48,271 nt of DNA from Planctomycetota bacterium (GTDB lineage Bacteria > Planctomycetota > Phycisphaerae > Tepidisphaerales > Tepidisphaeraceae), in contig JAPLNB010000375.1 in the NCBI GenBank assembly GCA_026693085.1, positions 1-48,271 on the forward strand, in the 5' to 3' direction. Shown here piece by piece: positions 1 to 7,437 of this stretch. The notes beneath the pieces were generated by a model. That model ran no database searches and had not been told where the DNA came from. It saw nothing but the letters and a program-made list of their open reading frames with translations. The position numbers were made by a program, and so were the translations under genes. Position 1 is the first letter of the stretch; every line of letters starts with the position of its first letter.

Positions 1-50
1 GTTCGCCTACCCCGCAGTCCCCGCACTTTCCATTTAAAGCTCAAACATCT

Positions 51-743
51 TCATTCTGCCGTCTCCCTCAGTTTATATCCAAAGCCCCTCACTGTCTCGA
101 TCACACTCCCGTCGCCCCCCAGCTTCTTTCGAATGGACGTGATATGCACATCGATTGTCCGGTCCGTCACGGCCGCCTCACGATCCATCGCCCCATCGAT
201 GATCTCATCCCGCGAAACCACCCTCCCCGGCCGGCTTGCCAGATAGTGCAAAATCCGAAACTCCGTCGCCGTCAGCGAAACCGGCTTGCCCTCACAGCTC
301 ACCTCATGCCGCCCCACGTCGATCAGAATGCTCCCCGCCCGCACCGTTTCCGCCTTTTCCTCCTGCCTCGTTGACCTCCGCAGCAGCGCCCTGACCCTGG
401 CCACCAGTTCCCGCGGGCTGAACGGCTTGGTCACATAATCATCCGCTCCCATCTCCAACCCCACCACCCGATCCGACTCCGCCGCCCGCGCGGTCAGCAT
501 GATCAGCGGCACCTTCGCCGTCCGCTCCTCCGCTCTCAGCCGCCGGCAAACCTCCAACCCATCCATCCCCGGCATCATCACATCCAGAATGATCAGGTCC
601 GGCCGATGTTTCCGCGCAATCTCCACCCCCGATTCCCCATCCCGCGCCAGGATCACATCAAACTGCTCCTTCTCCAGGTTATACCGCACCAGCTCCAGCA
701 GATCCTTCTCATCATCGATCACCAATATCGTTCCTTTGCCCAT
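51..743 (-). CDS. phoB: PhoB-type response regulator, OmpR family
   Basis: DNA-binding response regulator, expected to activate phosphate-starvation genes when phosphorylated by a PhoR-type kinase. The N-terminal receiver domain shows the acidic pair D10-D11, the phospho-acceptor D54 in LDVMMPGMDG, T84 and K106 (YVTKPF). A C-terminal winged-helix domain follows, ending in the typical RGFGYKL hairpin. I chose the ATG at 743 because a GGAG lies 7 nt upstream; the frame is open to 806, but that 21-residue extension has no family match and overlaps the end of phoU. It is the last gene of the pst-pho operon inside the window. No PhoR is seen; it may lie left of position 1 or elsewhere. The PhoB assignment rests on the domain type plus the pst/phoU context. 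Confidence 0.93.
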   Translation of the reverse strand: MGKGTILVIDDEKDLLELVRYNLEKEQFDVILARDGESGVEIARKHRPDLIILDVMMPGMDGLEVCRRLRAEERTAKVPLIMLTARAAESDRVVGLEMGADDYVTKPFSPRELVARVRALLRRSTRQEEKAETVRAGSILIDVGRHEVSCEGKPVSLTATEFRILHYLASRPGRVVSRDEIIDGAMDREAAVTDRTIDVHITSIRKKLGGDGSVIETVRGFGYKLRETAE

Positions 744-761
744 GGACTCGCTCCGCGTCTT

Positions 762-796
762 CCCCTGATTCATCATTCCGCTTTCATCATTTGGCT
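762..796. repeat. 7-nt-period degenerate repeat at the phoU/phoB junction
   Basis: Five successive 7-nt units on the plus strand. Two are identical (TTCATCA at 769-775 and 783-789), separated by one diverged unit. The array covers the phoU stop and the leader of phoB. It belongs to the set of short-period arrays described in the findings. Confidence 0.5.
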
Positions 797-1446
797 CCCG
801 CCCCATGCCTCACATCCTTGCCCTGCACCAGGTAGATCACCTCTTCGGCGATATTCGTCGCATGGTCCCCGACCCGCTCCAGATTCCGCGATATCAGGAT
901 CAACGGCAGCGCCCGCTGGATCGTCCCCGGGTCCGCCATCATGTAGGTCAGCAGTTCCCGAAAGACCTGGTCCCTGAACGCGTCCACCTTCTGCTCCACC
1001 TCCAGAACCTGCTCCGCCAGATCCACGTCCCGCTCGACCAGCGCCGTCAGACTGTCTCGAACCATCTTCTGCGCAAACTCCGCCATGATCGGCAGATCCA
1101 CCAGCGGCTTCAGCGGCGGCTGCCCCAGAATATGTTTCGCATTCTGCACAATGTTGATCGCCTGGTCCCCAATCCGCTCCAGCTCGCTTGCGATCCGCGA
1201 CGCCATGAACAAGAACCTCACGTCCGCTGCCATCGGCTGCTGCAACGCCGTCAGCTTCACCGCCATATCGTCCACATCGATCTGCAGGCGGTCGACCTCC
1301 CGCTCCTTTTCATACACCTCCTTTGCGTACGACTCGTTCCGCTCCACCAGGCACCGCACCGCCGCCGCGATCATCGACTCCACCATCGACGCCATCAGCA
1401 CGATCTTCTGCAACAGTTCCTGCAATTGCTGCTCAAAATGCCGCAT
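787..1446 (-). CDS. phoU: Phosphate transport system regulator PhoU
   Basis: PhoU links the state of the Pst transporter to the PhoR/PhoB two-component system and represses the regulon when phosphate is plentiful. At 219 residues it has the usual length. It is all-helical, with the two PhoU repeats carrying the family's metal-contacting patterns: ELERIGDQAINI in the first half and NLERVGDHATNIAEE in the second. The start is placed at the ATG at 1446 (protein MRHFEQQL), which has an AGAGG six nt upstream; a GTG six codons earlier overlaps the pstB stop but fits the family less well. It lies between pstB and phoB, the classical arrangement. Confidence 0.95.
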   Translation of the reverse strand: MRHFEQQLQELLQKIVLMASMVESMIAAAVRCLVERNESYAKEVYEKEREVDRLQIDVDDMAVKLTALQQPMAADVRFLFMASRIASELERIGDQAINIVQNAKHILGQPPLKPLVDLPIMAEFAQKMVRDSLTALVERDVDLAEQVLEVEQKVDAFRDQVFRELLTYMMADPGTIQRALPLILISRNLERVGDHATNIAEEVIYLVQGKDVRHGAGAK

Positions 1447-1460
1447 CTCTATCCTCTCTA

Positions 1461-2342
1461 TCACCCAAACCGCCCCGTCACATACGCCTCAGTCTCCCGC
1501 CGATGTGGATTCACAAACACCGCCTTCGTCGGCCCGTACTCGATCAGCCTTCCAAGATACATCAGCGCCGTATAATCGCTGACTCTAGCCGCCTGCTGCA
1601 TATTATGTGTCACCACCACAATTGTATACTCCCCCCGCAGATTGTGGATCAGTTCCTCCACCTTCCCCGTCGCGATCGGATCGAGCGCCGAGCATGGCTC
1701 ATCCATCAGCAGCACCTCGGGATCCGCCGCAATTGCCCTCGCGATGCACAACCGCTGCTGCTGCCCTCCCGACAGCGACATCGCACTACCATGCAGTCGA
1801 TCTTTCACCTCTTCCCACAGCGCCGCCCCTCGCAGCGACCGCTCCGCCACCTCCGCCAAGACACCGCGGTGTCTCTCCCCAGCTAATCTCACCCCATACA
1901 CCACGTTCTCAAAGATCGACATCGGAAATGGATTGCTCTTCTGAAACACCATCCCCATCCGCTTGCGCAACTCGATCACATCCACATTCCTCGCATAAAT
2001 CGGCTGCCCGCTCAGATAGATATTCCCCTCCGTCCGCACGTTGTCGATCAGATCGTTCAGCCGGTTGAAGCTCCGCAGCAGCGTGGATTTCCCGCAGCCC
2101 GATGGCCCGATCAGCGACGTCACTTTCCCCGCCGGCACGCCCATGCTCACCTCGTGCAGTGCCTGCTGTTTCCCGTAGAACAGGCTGAACCGATCCACCG
2201 ACAGGATGTTCTGCTCCGCTTCGAGTTCCTCATGGATCGCCGCATCCTCGTCGCCGAGCCGCTCGTGCGCGTCCCAACTCGCCGGCCGCAAAAGCTCCGT
2301 TCCCGGCCGAGCTATCACCACCTGTTCGCTCACGCCAATCAT
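1461..2342 (-). CDS. pstB: Phosphate ABC transporter ATP-binding protein PstB
   Basis: ATPase subunit of the high-affinity phosphate importer PstSCAB, acting at the cytoplasmic face of the membrane. The Walker A motif GPSGCGKST lies at about residues 79-87, followed by the Q-loop ([12 protein letters not shown], characteristic of PstB), the ABC signature LSGGQQQR, Walker [13 protein letters not shown], and the switch histidine in VTHNMQQ. At 293 residues it is some 40 longer than typical PstB, because of a non-conserved N-terminal extension before the ABC domain begins near residue 46. The ATG at 2342 is preferred to the upstream in-frame start because a perfect GGAGG sits 6 nt ahead of it. 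Confidence 0.96.
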   Translation of the reverse strand: MIGVSEQVVIARPGTELLRPASWDAHERLGDEDAAIHEELEAEQNILSVDRFSLFYGKQQALHEVSMGVPAGKVTSLIGPSGCGKSTLLRSFNRLNDLIDNVRTEGNIYLSGQPIYARNVDVIELRKRMGMVFQKSNPFPMSIFENVVYGVRLAGERHRGVLAEVAERSLRGAALWEEVKDRLHGSAMSLSGGQQQRLCIARAIAADPEVLLMDEPCSALDPIATGKVEELIHNLRGEYTIVVVTHNMQQAARVSDYTALMYLGRLIEYGPTKAVFVNPHRRETEAYVTGRFG

Positions 2343-2353
2343 CGGTCGCCTCC

Positions 2354-2381
2354 GACCACAAAGGGGGGACCACAAAGGGGG
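2354..2381. repeat. Perfect 2 x 14-bp tandem duplication between pstA and pstB
   Basis: A 14-bp unit (GACCACAAAGGGGG) occurs twice head to tail with no mismatch, just upstream of the pstB ribosome binding site. Each 14-mer can be read as two 7-nt units, in line with the other junction arrays. Confidence 0.85.
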
Positions 2382-2404
2382 TCACTCCTGATTATGCCCA
2401 TCGT

Positions 2405-3262
2405 TCAACGGCTCCTCTTCATCCGTTGCACCACCCCACGGACCGCCAAATTCACCACCAGAATCAACGCGATCAGCACCAATATCCCCGCCCACGCCAG
2501 CCGCTTCTGCTGCGGGTAAGGCCCCGTCGCATACGCGAAAATCTGCACCGTCAGCGACGGAAACGGCTCATTCGGATTCCGCGTCAGCAGCCGGCTCCCC
2601 AACGCCGTAAACAACAGCGGCGCCGTCTCCCCCGCGACCCGCGCCGTCGCCAGCATGATCCCCGTCACCACGCTCCCCGCCGCCGCGGGCAGCACCACCC
2701 GCACGATCGTCCTCGCCTTACTCGCCCCCAGCGCCAGCGACGCCTCGCGATAGCTGTTCGGCACCAGCCTCAGCATCTCCTCCGTCGTTCGCGCGACGAT
2801 CGGCACAATAATGAACGCCAGTGCCGCCGCGCCCGCCCAACCGTTGTAATGTCCCAGCGGCACCACGAGCAATTCATATCCCAAGATCCCCACCACGATG
2901 CTCGGCACCCCAGCCAACACATCAGCTATGAACCGCGCTGGACCCACCAGCCATCGCTCGCCAGCATACTCCGCCAGGTATACCCCCGCCCCCATACCCA
3001 CCGGCACCCCCACCAGGCTCGCCAATCCCACCAATATCAACGTCCCCTCGATGGCATGTCTCATTCCCCCCGGGCTCGCCGGATCTCCCGTCGGCAGTTC
3101 CGTGAAGAATTCCCAGCTCAACGCCCCGGCTCCCATCCACAACAGATACCCGATCACCAACCCCAACACCCCCAGTATGACCGCCGTGAACAGCGCGCAA
3201 ACCCCCAGCATCACATTGCTCTGCGCCCGCACCAGTCTGTCATACCATCGCATTGCTGTCAT
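2405..3262 (-). CDS. pstA: Phosphate ABC transporter permease PstA
   Basis: Inner-membrane permease subunit of PstSCAB, pairing with PstC to form the phosphate channel. The 285-residue protein has about six hydrophobic segments. It shows the binding-protein-dependent permease signature around EASLALGASKARTIVRVVLP (the cytoplasmic loop that docks on PstB) and the PstA hallmark VARVAGETAPLLFTALG. The start ATG at 3262 has an AGAGGG just upstream that overlaps the pstC stop; only 8 nt separate the two genes, suggesting translational coupling. Confidence 0.95.
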   Translation of the reverse strand: MTAMRWYDRLVRAQSNVMLGVCALFTAVILGVLGLVIGYLLWMGAGALSWEFFTELPTGDPASPGGMRHAIEGTLILVGLASLVGVPVGMGAGVYLAEYAGERWLVGPARFIADVLAGVPSIVVGILGYELLVVPLGHYNGWAGAAALAFIIVPIVARTTEEMLRLVPNSYREASLALGASKARTIVRVVLPAAAGSVVTGIMLATARVAGETAPLLFTALGSRLLTRNPNEPFPSLTVQIFAYATGPYPQQKRLAWAGILVLIALILVVNLAVRGVVQRMKRSR

Positions 3263-3270
3263 GATTCCCT

Positions 3271-4380
3271 CTAATGCGCCGCCGCCGTCCTTGCCTCCGT
3301 CCCCACAACGAAGTACCTCGCGATCACATTGAACACCAATGACAGCACCAGCAGGATCAGCGCCACTTCGGTCAACGCCGACCGGTGAATCGGCGAGCTC
3401 GCTTCCGCAAACTCGTTGGCCAGCAAACTCGACATCGTCTGCGCCGGCGCGAACACCGATGCCACGATCTGATTGCTGTTCCCGATCACCATCGTCACCG
3501 CCATCGTCTCACCGGCTGCCCTGGCCAATCCCAGCATCGCCGCCCCGAAAAGGGCACTTCTCCCGTATCGCAGCATCTCCCTCGAACTCTGCCACCACGT
3601 CGCCCCCAGCGCCAGCGTCCCCTCAATCTGCGCCCGTGGCACCGCCGCCAGCACATCCCTCGCCACCGCCGTGATGATCGGCACAATCATCACCCCCAAC
3701 AGCAACCCGCCGCACAGCATGTCCCGCCCCGTCATCGCCAGCGGCCTGCCCCCCGCCAAGAATAGCCAATCCAGCCACGGCACATGCGACAGCACTTGCC
3801 GAATCGGCTCCTCCACGCCCCCCCTCAAAAACGGCACCAGCACAAACAACCCCCAGATCCCATACGCAATGCTCGGTATCGCCGCCAGGAACTCCACCAG
3901 GAATGAAACCACTCCCGCCACCCTAAGGCTCGGCCCCACGCGCACCAAGAACAACGCCGCCCCCAAACTCAACGGCAATGCCACCCCCAGCGCGATCACC
4001 GAGCTCACCAGCGTCCCATAGATCACCGGCAACGCCCCAAACCGCGCCTCCAGCGTCTCCACCACCACCTCCCCATCCTCCATCACCACTTTCCCCGCTG
4101 CATCGCGCTTCGGAACCTCCAATTCATTCGGCCGCCAATCCTGCCCCGTCACAAACGACCACCCAAACGCCTTCACGCTCGGCATCGCCCCGGCCGCCAA
4201 CACCCACAGCAGCCCCACCAGCATCAACACCAACACCGCCGCACAGCCCCTCACCGCCAAACCCAGCAATGCATCGACCCCGACCGTCCATCGTCTCGAC
4301 TTGACAATCGACCGCCACACCCGGCGATTCTTCGCCGGCGTGGCGGCCATTTCCACACTCTCTGTCACCCAATCGGTCAT
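3271..4380 (-). CDS. pstC: Phosphate ABC transporter permease PstC
   Basis: Second permease subunit of the phosphate importer. A basic cytoplasmic N-terminus is followed by a first membrane span (roughly residues 40-65 of this start) and a periplasmic stretch containing the PstC-typical FVTGQDWRPNE. Then come FGALPVIYGTL and the permease loop EGTLALGATWWQSSREMLRYG, followed by ARAAGETMAVTMVIGN. A short charged insert (about residues 89-105, KRDAAGKVV onward) enlarges the periplasmic loop. The ATG at 4380 has GAGG 5 nt upstream; a GTG at 4404 is an alternative adding eight residues. The gene begins about 30 nt after pstS. Confidence 0.95.
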   Translation of the reverse strand: MTDWVTESVEMAATPAKNRRVWRSIVKSRRWTVGVDALLGLAVRGCAAVLVLMLVGLLWVLAAGAMPSVKAFGWSFVTGQDWRPNELEVPKRDAAGKVVMEDGEVVVETLEARFGALPVIYGTLVSSVIALGVALPLSLGAALFLVRVGPSLRVAGVVSFLVEFLAAIPSIAYGIWGLFVLVPFLRGGVEEPIRQVLSHVPWLDWLFLAGGRPLAMTGRDMLCGGLLLGVMIVPIITAVARDVLAAVPRAQIEGTLALGATWWQSSREMLRYGRSALFGAAMLGLARAAGETMAVTMVIGNSNQIVASVFAPAQTMSSLLANEFAEASSPIHRSALTEVALILLVLSLVFNVIARYFVVGTEARTAAAH

Positions 4381-4410
4381 GCAAACCTCGTCATCGATCG
4401 CCACCTCACC

Positions 4411-5466
4411 TCATTGCCCCGCCGCCACTGCCTTTCCTTCCCACTTCAGGCCGCCGATCGCTTGCTTCACCTTCTTCTGCACGCCTTCGCTCAGTGGGGC
4501 GTAATCCATCGACGCCGCCATCCCCTGCCCATCGCTCGTCGCCCAGTTCAAGAACTCCACCAACGCCTTCGCCTTCCCCTCATCTTTCAGATACCCAAGA
4601 TCCTGATACACGATCACGTACGTGAACGCCGCAATCGGATACGCCTTGTCCCCCAACTGATCCCAGATATTCACCGCCAGCGTCTTGCCTATCTGTTCCA
4701 CCGCCCCTTCCCCCGCTGCCGCCACGCTCTCCGCCGACGCCTTCACAAACTTCCCCTCTTTGTTCCTCATCAACGCAAACGGGATCTTGTTCGCCGTCGC
4801 GTAGTTCATCTCCACATACCCCACCGCTCCTGGCGTGCTCTGCACCACCGCCGTCACACCCTCATTCCCCTTTCCACCCTGACCCACAGGCCATTTCACC
4901 TGCTTTCCCGCCCCGATGCTCCCCTTGAACTCCGCGCTCTGCCCCGCCAGGTAATTCGTAAACACGAAACTCGTCCCGCTCCCGTCCGTCCGCCATACCG
5001 GCGTGATCACCACATCGGGCAGCCTCACCCCCGCATTCACCGCCGCGATCTTCTCATTATTCCACTTCGAGATCTTCCCCATGTAGATCTCCGCCACCAA
5101 CTCCCCCGTCAGCTTCACCTCTCCCTGCACCTTCGGCAGGTTGTATGCCAGTACCACTGCCCCCGCCACCGTCGGAATATGCACTACCGCCGCCTTGGCC
5201 GCCTCCATCTCCTTCTTGCTCATCGGCGCATCCGACCCGGCAAAGTCGATCGTCTTATCCGTGATCCCCTTGATCCCACCCCCCGACCCGATCGACTGGT
5301 AATCGATCTTCACCTCCGGATGGCTCTTCTGATACTCAACCACCCACCTCTGGTAGATCGGATTCGGAAACGTCGCCCCCGCCCCATTCAGCCTCACCTC
5401 TGCCTGTGCAACACCGCTCATCACGAACCCCGCCACCACCGCCACGATCGACAGCACTTTTTTCAT
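4411..5466 (-). CDS. pstS: Periplasmic phosphate-binding protein PstS
   Basis: Substrate-binding component of the PstSCAB importer, exported to the periplasm. A Sec signal peptide is clear (MKKVLSIVAVVAGFVMSGVAQA, cleavage after AQA at about residue 22). The mature part opens with the PstS signature LNGAGATFPNPIYQRW and carries the phosphate-contacting patterns SIGSGGGIKGI, DFAGSDAPM and TDGSGTSFVFTNYL. The 351-residue length is normal. The ATG at 5466 is chosen because it starts the signal peptide and has AAGGAG upstream; the frame stays open to 5577 but that stretch is not protein-like. First gene of the pst-pho operon; its leader (5467-5580) should carry the Pho-regulated promoter, though I could not pick out a convincing Pho box. 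Confidence 0.96.
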   Translation of the reverse strand: MKKVLSIVAVVAGFVMSGVAQAEVRLNGAGATFPNPIYQRWVVEYQKSHPEVKIDYQSIGSGGGIKGITDKTIDFAGSDAPMSKKEMEAAKAAVVHIPTVAGAVVLAYNLPKVQGEVKLTGELVAEIYMGKISKWNNEKIAAVNAGVRLPDVVITPVWRTDGSGTSFVFTNYLAGQSAEFKGSIGAGKQVKWPVGQGGKGNEGVTAVVQSTPGAVGYVEMNYATANKIPFALMRNKEGKFVKASAESVAAAGEGAVEQIGKTLAVNIWDQLGDKAYPIAAFTYVIVYQDLGYLKDEGKAKALVEFLNWATSDGQGMAASMDYAPLSEGVQKKVKQAIGGLKWEGKAVAAGQ

Positions 5467-5584
5467 CACGCCTCTGCTCCTTCCAATCGTTCGACACCTT
5501 GATTGACCACTATTGTTTTCCACCCAACGATAGCCCCGCTGTGTTAGCGTTCGATTAATAGCGCGCGAAGAACCCATTCACCCC

Positions 5585-5611
5585 GTCGGCTGTGCCCATA
5601 AACCAGCCGAC
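5585..5611 (-). terminator. Stem-loop between the CBS gene and pstS
   Basis: Perfect 8-bp inverted repeat (GTCGGCTG / CAGCCGAC) with an 11-nt loop, in the 185-nt gap between the upstream membrane-protein gene and pstS. No U-run follows on the minus strand, so it could be a weak or Rho-assisted terminator, or a leader structure of pstS mRNA. Confidence 0.4.
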
Positions 5612-5651
5612 CTGAAGCGCGCACCCGCCCCTCCATCTCTCCATCTGCGAT

Positions 5652-6914
5652 TCACTCCCTCACCGGCTGCGGCAACAACTCGATCTTCACCTGCACCACC
5701 CGCTGCGGCTCCGCGTCCAGCACCGTGAACTTCGTCCCCGCATGCTCAAACATCGTCCCCTTCACCGGAATCCGCCCCAGCACCGCCACCACAAACCCGC
5801 CCACCGTCTCAAACCCCGCATCCTCCGGCAACGCCAGCTCGCACTGCTGATTCACTTCCTCCACGCTCAGCCGCGCGTCCGCCTCAAAACTCGTCTCGCT
5901 GAGCCGCTTCAACATTGCCGGCTCGTGTGGCTCGTGCTCGTCGGCAATCTCCCCCACCAGCTCTTCCAGAATATCCTCAATCGTCACCAACCCCACCGTC
6001 CCCCCATACTCGTCAAGCACAATCGCGATATGAACCTTCTGCATCTTGAACTCATGCAGCAGATCCCTCAACGGCTTCGTCTCCGGGACAAATATCGCCG
6101 GCCGAATCGCGCTTCGAATATCAAACTGCTCCGTCGGCATCCCCACGTACTTCAGCAGATCCCGCGCATACAGAATCCCCACAATATGATCCAGAGTCCC
6201 GTCATACACCGGCAATCGCGAGTGCCCGCTCTCCTCGATCGTACGCTTCACCTCCTCCAGCGTCGCACCCACCTCCACCGCCACGATCTCGGGCCTCGCC
6301 GTCATCGTCTGCCCCGCCTGTGTGTCTCGAAACTCGATCACCGACTCGATCATCTCCCGCTCTTCTTCACCGACCACCCCCTCCTTCTCGCCCTCCTCCA
6401 CCGCCGACAGAATGTCCTTCTCCACCTGCTCAGGCTCCAGCTCCAAACTCGCCCCCGTCGCCCGCCGCACCACCCTGTCAATCAAATGCATCAGCTTGGT
6501 CACCGGCAGCATCGCCATTCGCAAGCCGTGCAGAAACCGCACCGACATCGCAATCACCAGCTCCCCCGCATAGCGCGCCATCGCCGTCGGAATCGCCACC
6601 GAAAACACCAACCCCAACACTCCCGCCAGCACCAACGCCCCGGTGTACTGCACCCACGGCGGCCGCCCCGGCTGGTAAAACAGCCGCAGCGGCAGCATCA
6701 ACAGCATCATGTTCGCCAGCAACCGCCCCACAGCCGTCACAAACACCAGGTCCGTCCGCAGCTCCATGGTCCGCTCAAACCACTCCGACCGCTTATACGT
6801 CGCCAGCATGTCCTCCAGCCGCGACCGCGAAAAATCCCGCAACGCATACGTCACCGTCGAAAAGAACAACGACGCCAACGACGCGCACACAATCCCAATG
6901 GCAGTCCAGATCAT
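5652..6914 (-). CDS. CNNM/CBS-domain membrane protein (HlyC/CorC/TlyC family)
   Basis: Family of magnesium/cobalt efflux-associated membrane proteins, often mis-named haemolysins. The 420-residue protein has an N-terminal CNNM (DUF21) region with about four hydrophobic segments (residues 1-150). A CBS-domain pair follows at roughly 200-325 (MTARPEIVAVEV...SRLPVYDGTLDHIVGILYARDLL and KMQKVHIAIVLDEYGGTVGLVTIEDILEELVGEI). A CorC_HlyC domain at about 335-415 includes GFETVGGFVVAVLGRIP. The start overlaps the ybeY stop by 4 nt (ATGA), so the two are probably translationally coupled; ybeY followed by a CorC-like gene is a widely conserved pair. Transport substrate is not determined by sequence alone. 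Confidence 0.9.
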   Translation of the reverse strand: MIWTAIGIVCASLASLFFSTVTYALRDFSRSRLEDMLATYKRSEWFERTMELRTDLVFVTAVGRLLANMMLLMLPLRLFYQPGRPPWVQYTGALVLAGVLGLVFSVAIPTAMARYAGELVIAMSVRFLHGLRMAMLPVTKLMHLIDRVVRRATGASLELEPEQVEKDILSAVEEGEKEGVVGEEEREMIESVIEFRDTQAGQTMTARPEIVAVEVGATLEEVKRTIEESGHSRLPVYDGTLDHIVGILYARDLLKYVGMPTEQFDIRSAIRPAIFVPETKPLRDLLHEFKMQKVHIAIVLDEYGGTVGLVTIEDILEELVGEIADEHEPHEPAMLKRLSETSFEADARLSVEEVNQQCELALPEDAGFETVGGFVVAVLGRIPVKGTMFEHAGTKFTVLDAEPQRVVQVKIELLPQPVRE

Positions 6915-7405
6915 CGCCGCCCCCTCCTGACCCCTGATTCCTCACCCCTGACCCCTTTCACAAAGGTCGCCCCCACCCCCAGCTCCTTGAGTATTGTGTC
7001 CTCCATGCGATGCATTTCCTGGTATTTGCGCTCGGTTCTATCGTCAAACCCGCTCAAGTGCAACATTCCATGAACCGCGTATAGCAGCAGTTCCCGCCTC
7101 ACCTCGATTCCCCTTCGCTTCGCCTGCCGCGCCGCCTCCGGCAGACACACCACCACCTCACCACCAACCACCCGCCTCCGCTTATCCCTTTCCATCTCAA
7201 AGCTCAGCACATCCGTCGGCCCCTTGATCCCCATGAACTGCTCGTGCAGCCGCCCCATTATCGCATCGCCCACCACCGCCACCGACAGCTCCCGCAACCC
7301 CGACCCCGCCAACCCATGTGCATGCCTCAAATACCGCCCCAAGAATCCCCAATACTCCCTCCCCGTCGTCCCCACAATTGTCAATTCACAATTTTCAATA
7401 TGCAA
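6911..7405 (-). CDS. ybeY: Endoribonuclease YbeY (rRNA maturation factor)
   Basis: Metal-dependent RNase family acting in 16S rRNA 3'-end maturation and ribosome quality control. The hallmark stretch is present: GPTDVLSFE near residues 62-70, then VHGMLHLSGFDD at about 111-122. The first two zinc-ligand histidines are H112 and H116, but the usual third histidine (H-x3-H-x5-H) is replaced by D122; a non-histidine here is, as I recall, also found in other phyla, so this does not by itself mean loss of function. Both ends of the gene coincide with 7-nt-period arrays: the first dozen codons (7374-7405) and the tail after GVGATFVKG (6928-6955). The true N-terminus may therefore be a little shorter than given. 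Confidence 0.9.
   Translation of the reverse strand: MHIENCELTIVGTTGREYWGFLGRYLRHAHGLAGSGLRELSVAVVGDAIMGRLHEQFMGIKGPTDVLSFEMERDKRRRVVGGEVVVCLPEAARQAKRRGIEVRRELLLYAVHGMLHLSGFDDRTERKYQEMHRMEDTILKELGVGATFVKGVRGEESGVRRGRR
6928..6955. repeat. 7-nt-period array at the ybeY/CBS-gene junction
   Basis: Four consecutive 7-nt units on the plus strand with consensus T(G/C)ACCCC; the first and fourth are identical (TGACCCC) and the second is TGATTCC. The array codes the last residues of YbeY, just outside the CBS gene start. Confidence 0.65.
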
Positions 7406-7415
7406 TTTTCAATTC
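7374..7415. repeat. AT-rich 7-nt-period array at the ybeY start
   Basis: Six unbroken 7-nt units on the plus strand with consensus NCAATTN, only one unit deviating in the core. It is an AT-rich island in GC-rich DNA. The array spans the presumed ybeY start and 10 nt upstream, so it both encodes the YbeY N-terminus (HIENCELTIV) and forms its leader. Confidence 0.75.
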
Positions 7416-7437
7416 CTCGTCAGTCCTCGCCGCCCCC

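Noticed and set aside
5467-5651. Pho box upstream of pstS
   Set aside because: A CTGTGTTAG-like sequence is present on the plus strand, but there is no second direct repeat at the expected 11-nt spacing; planctomycete PhoB sites are not well enough known to call it.
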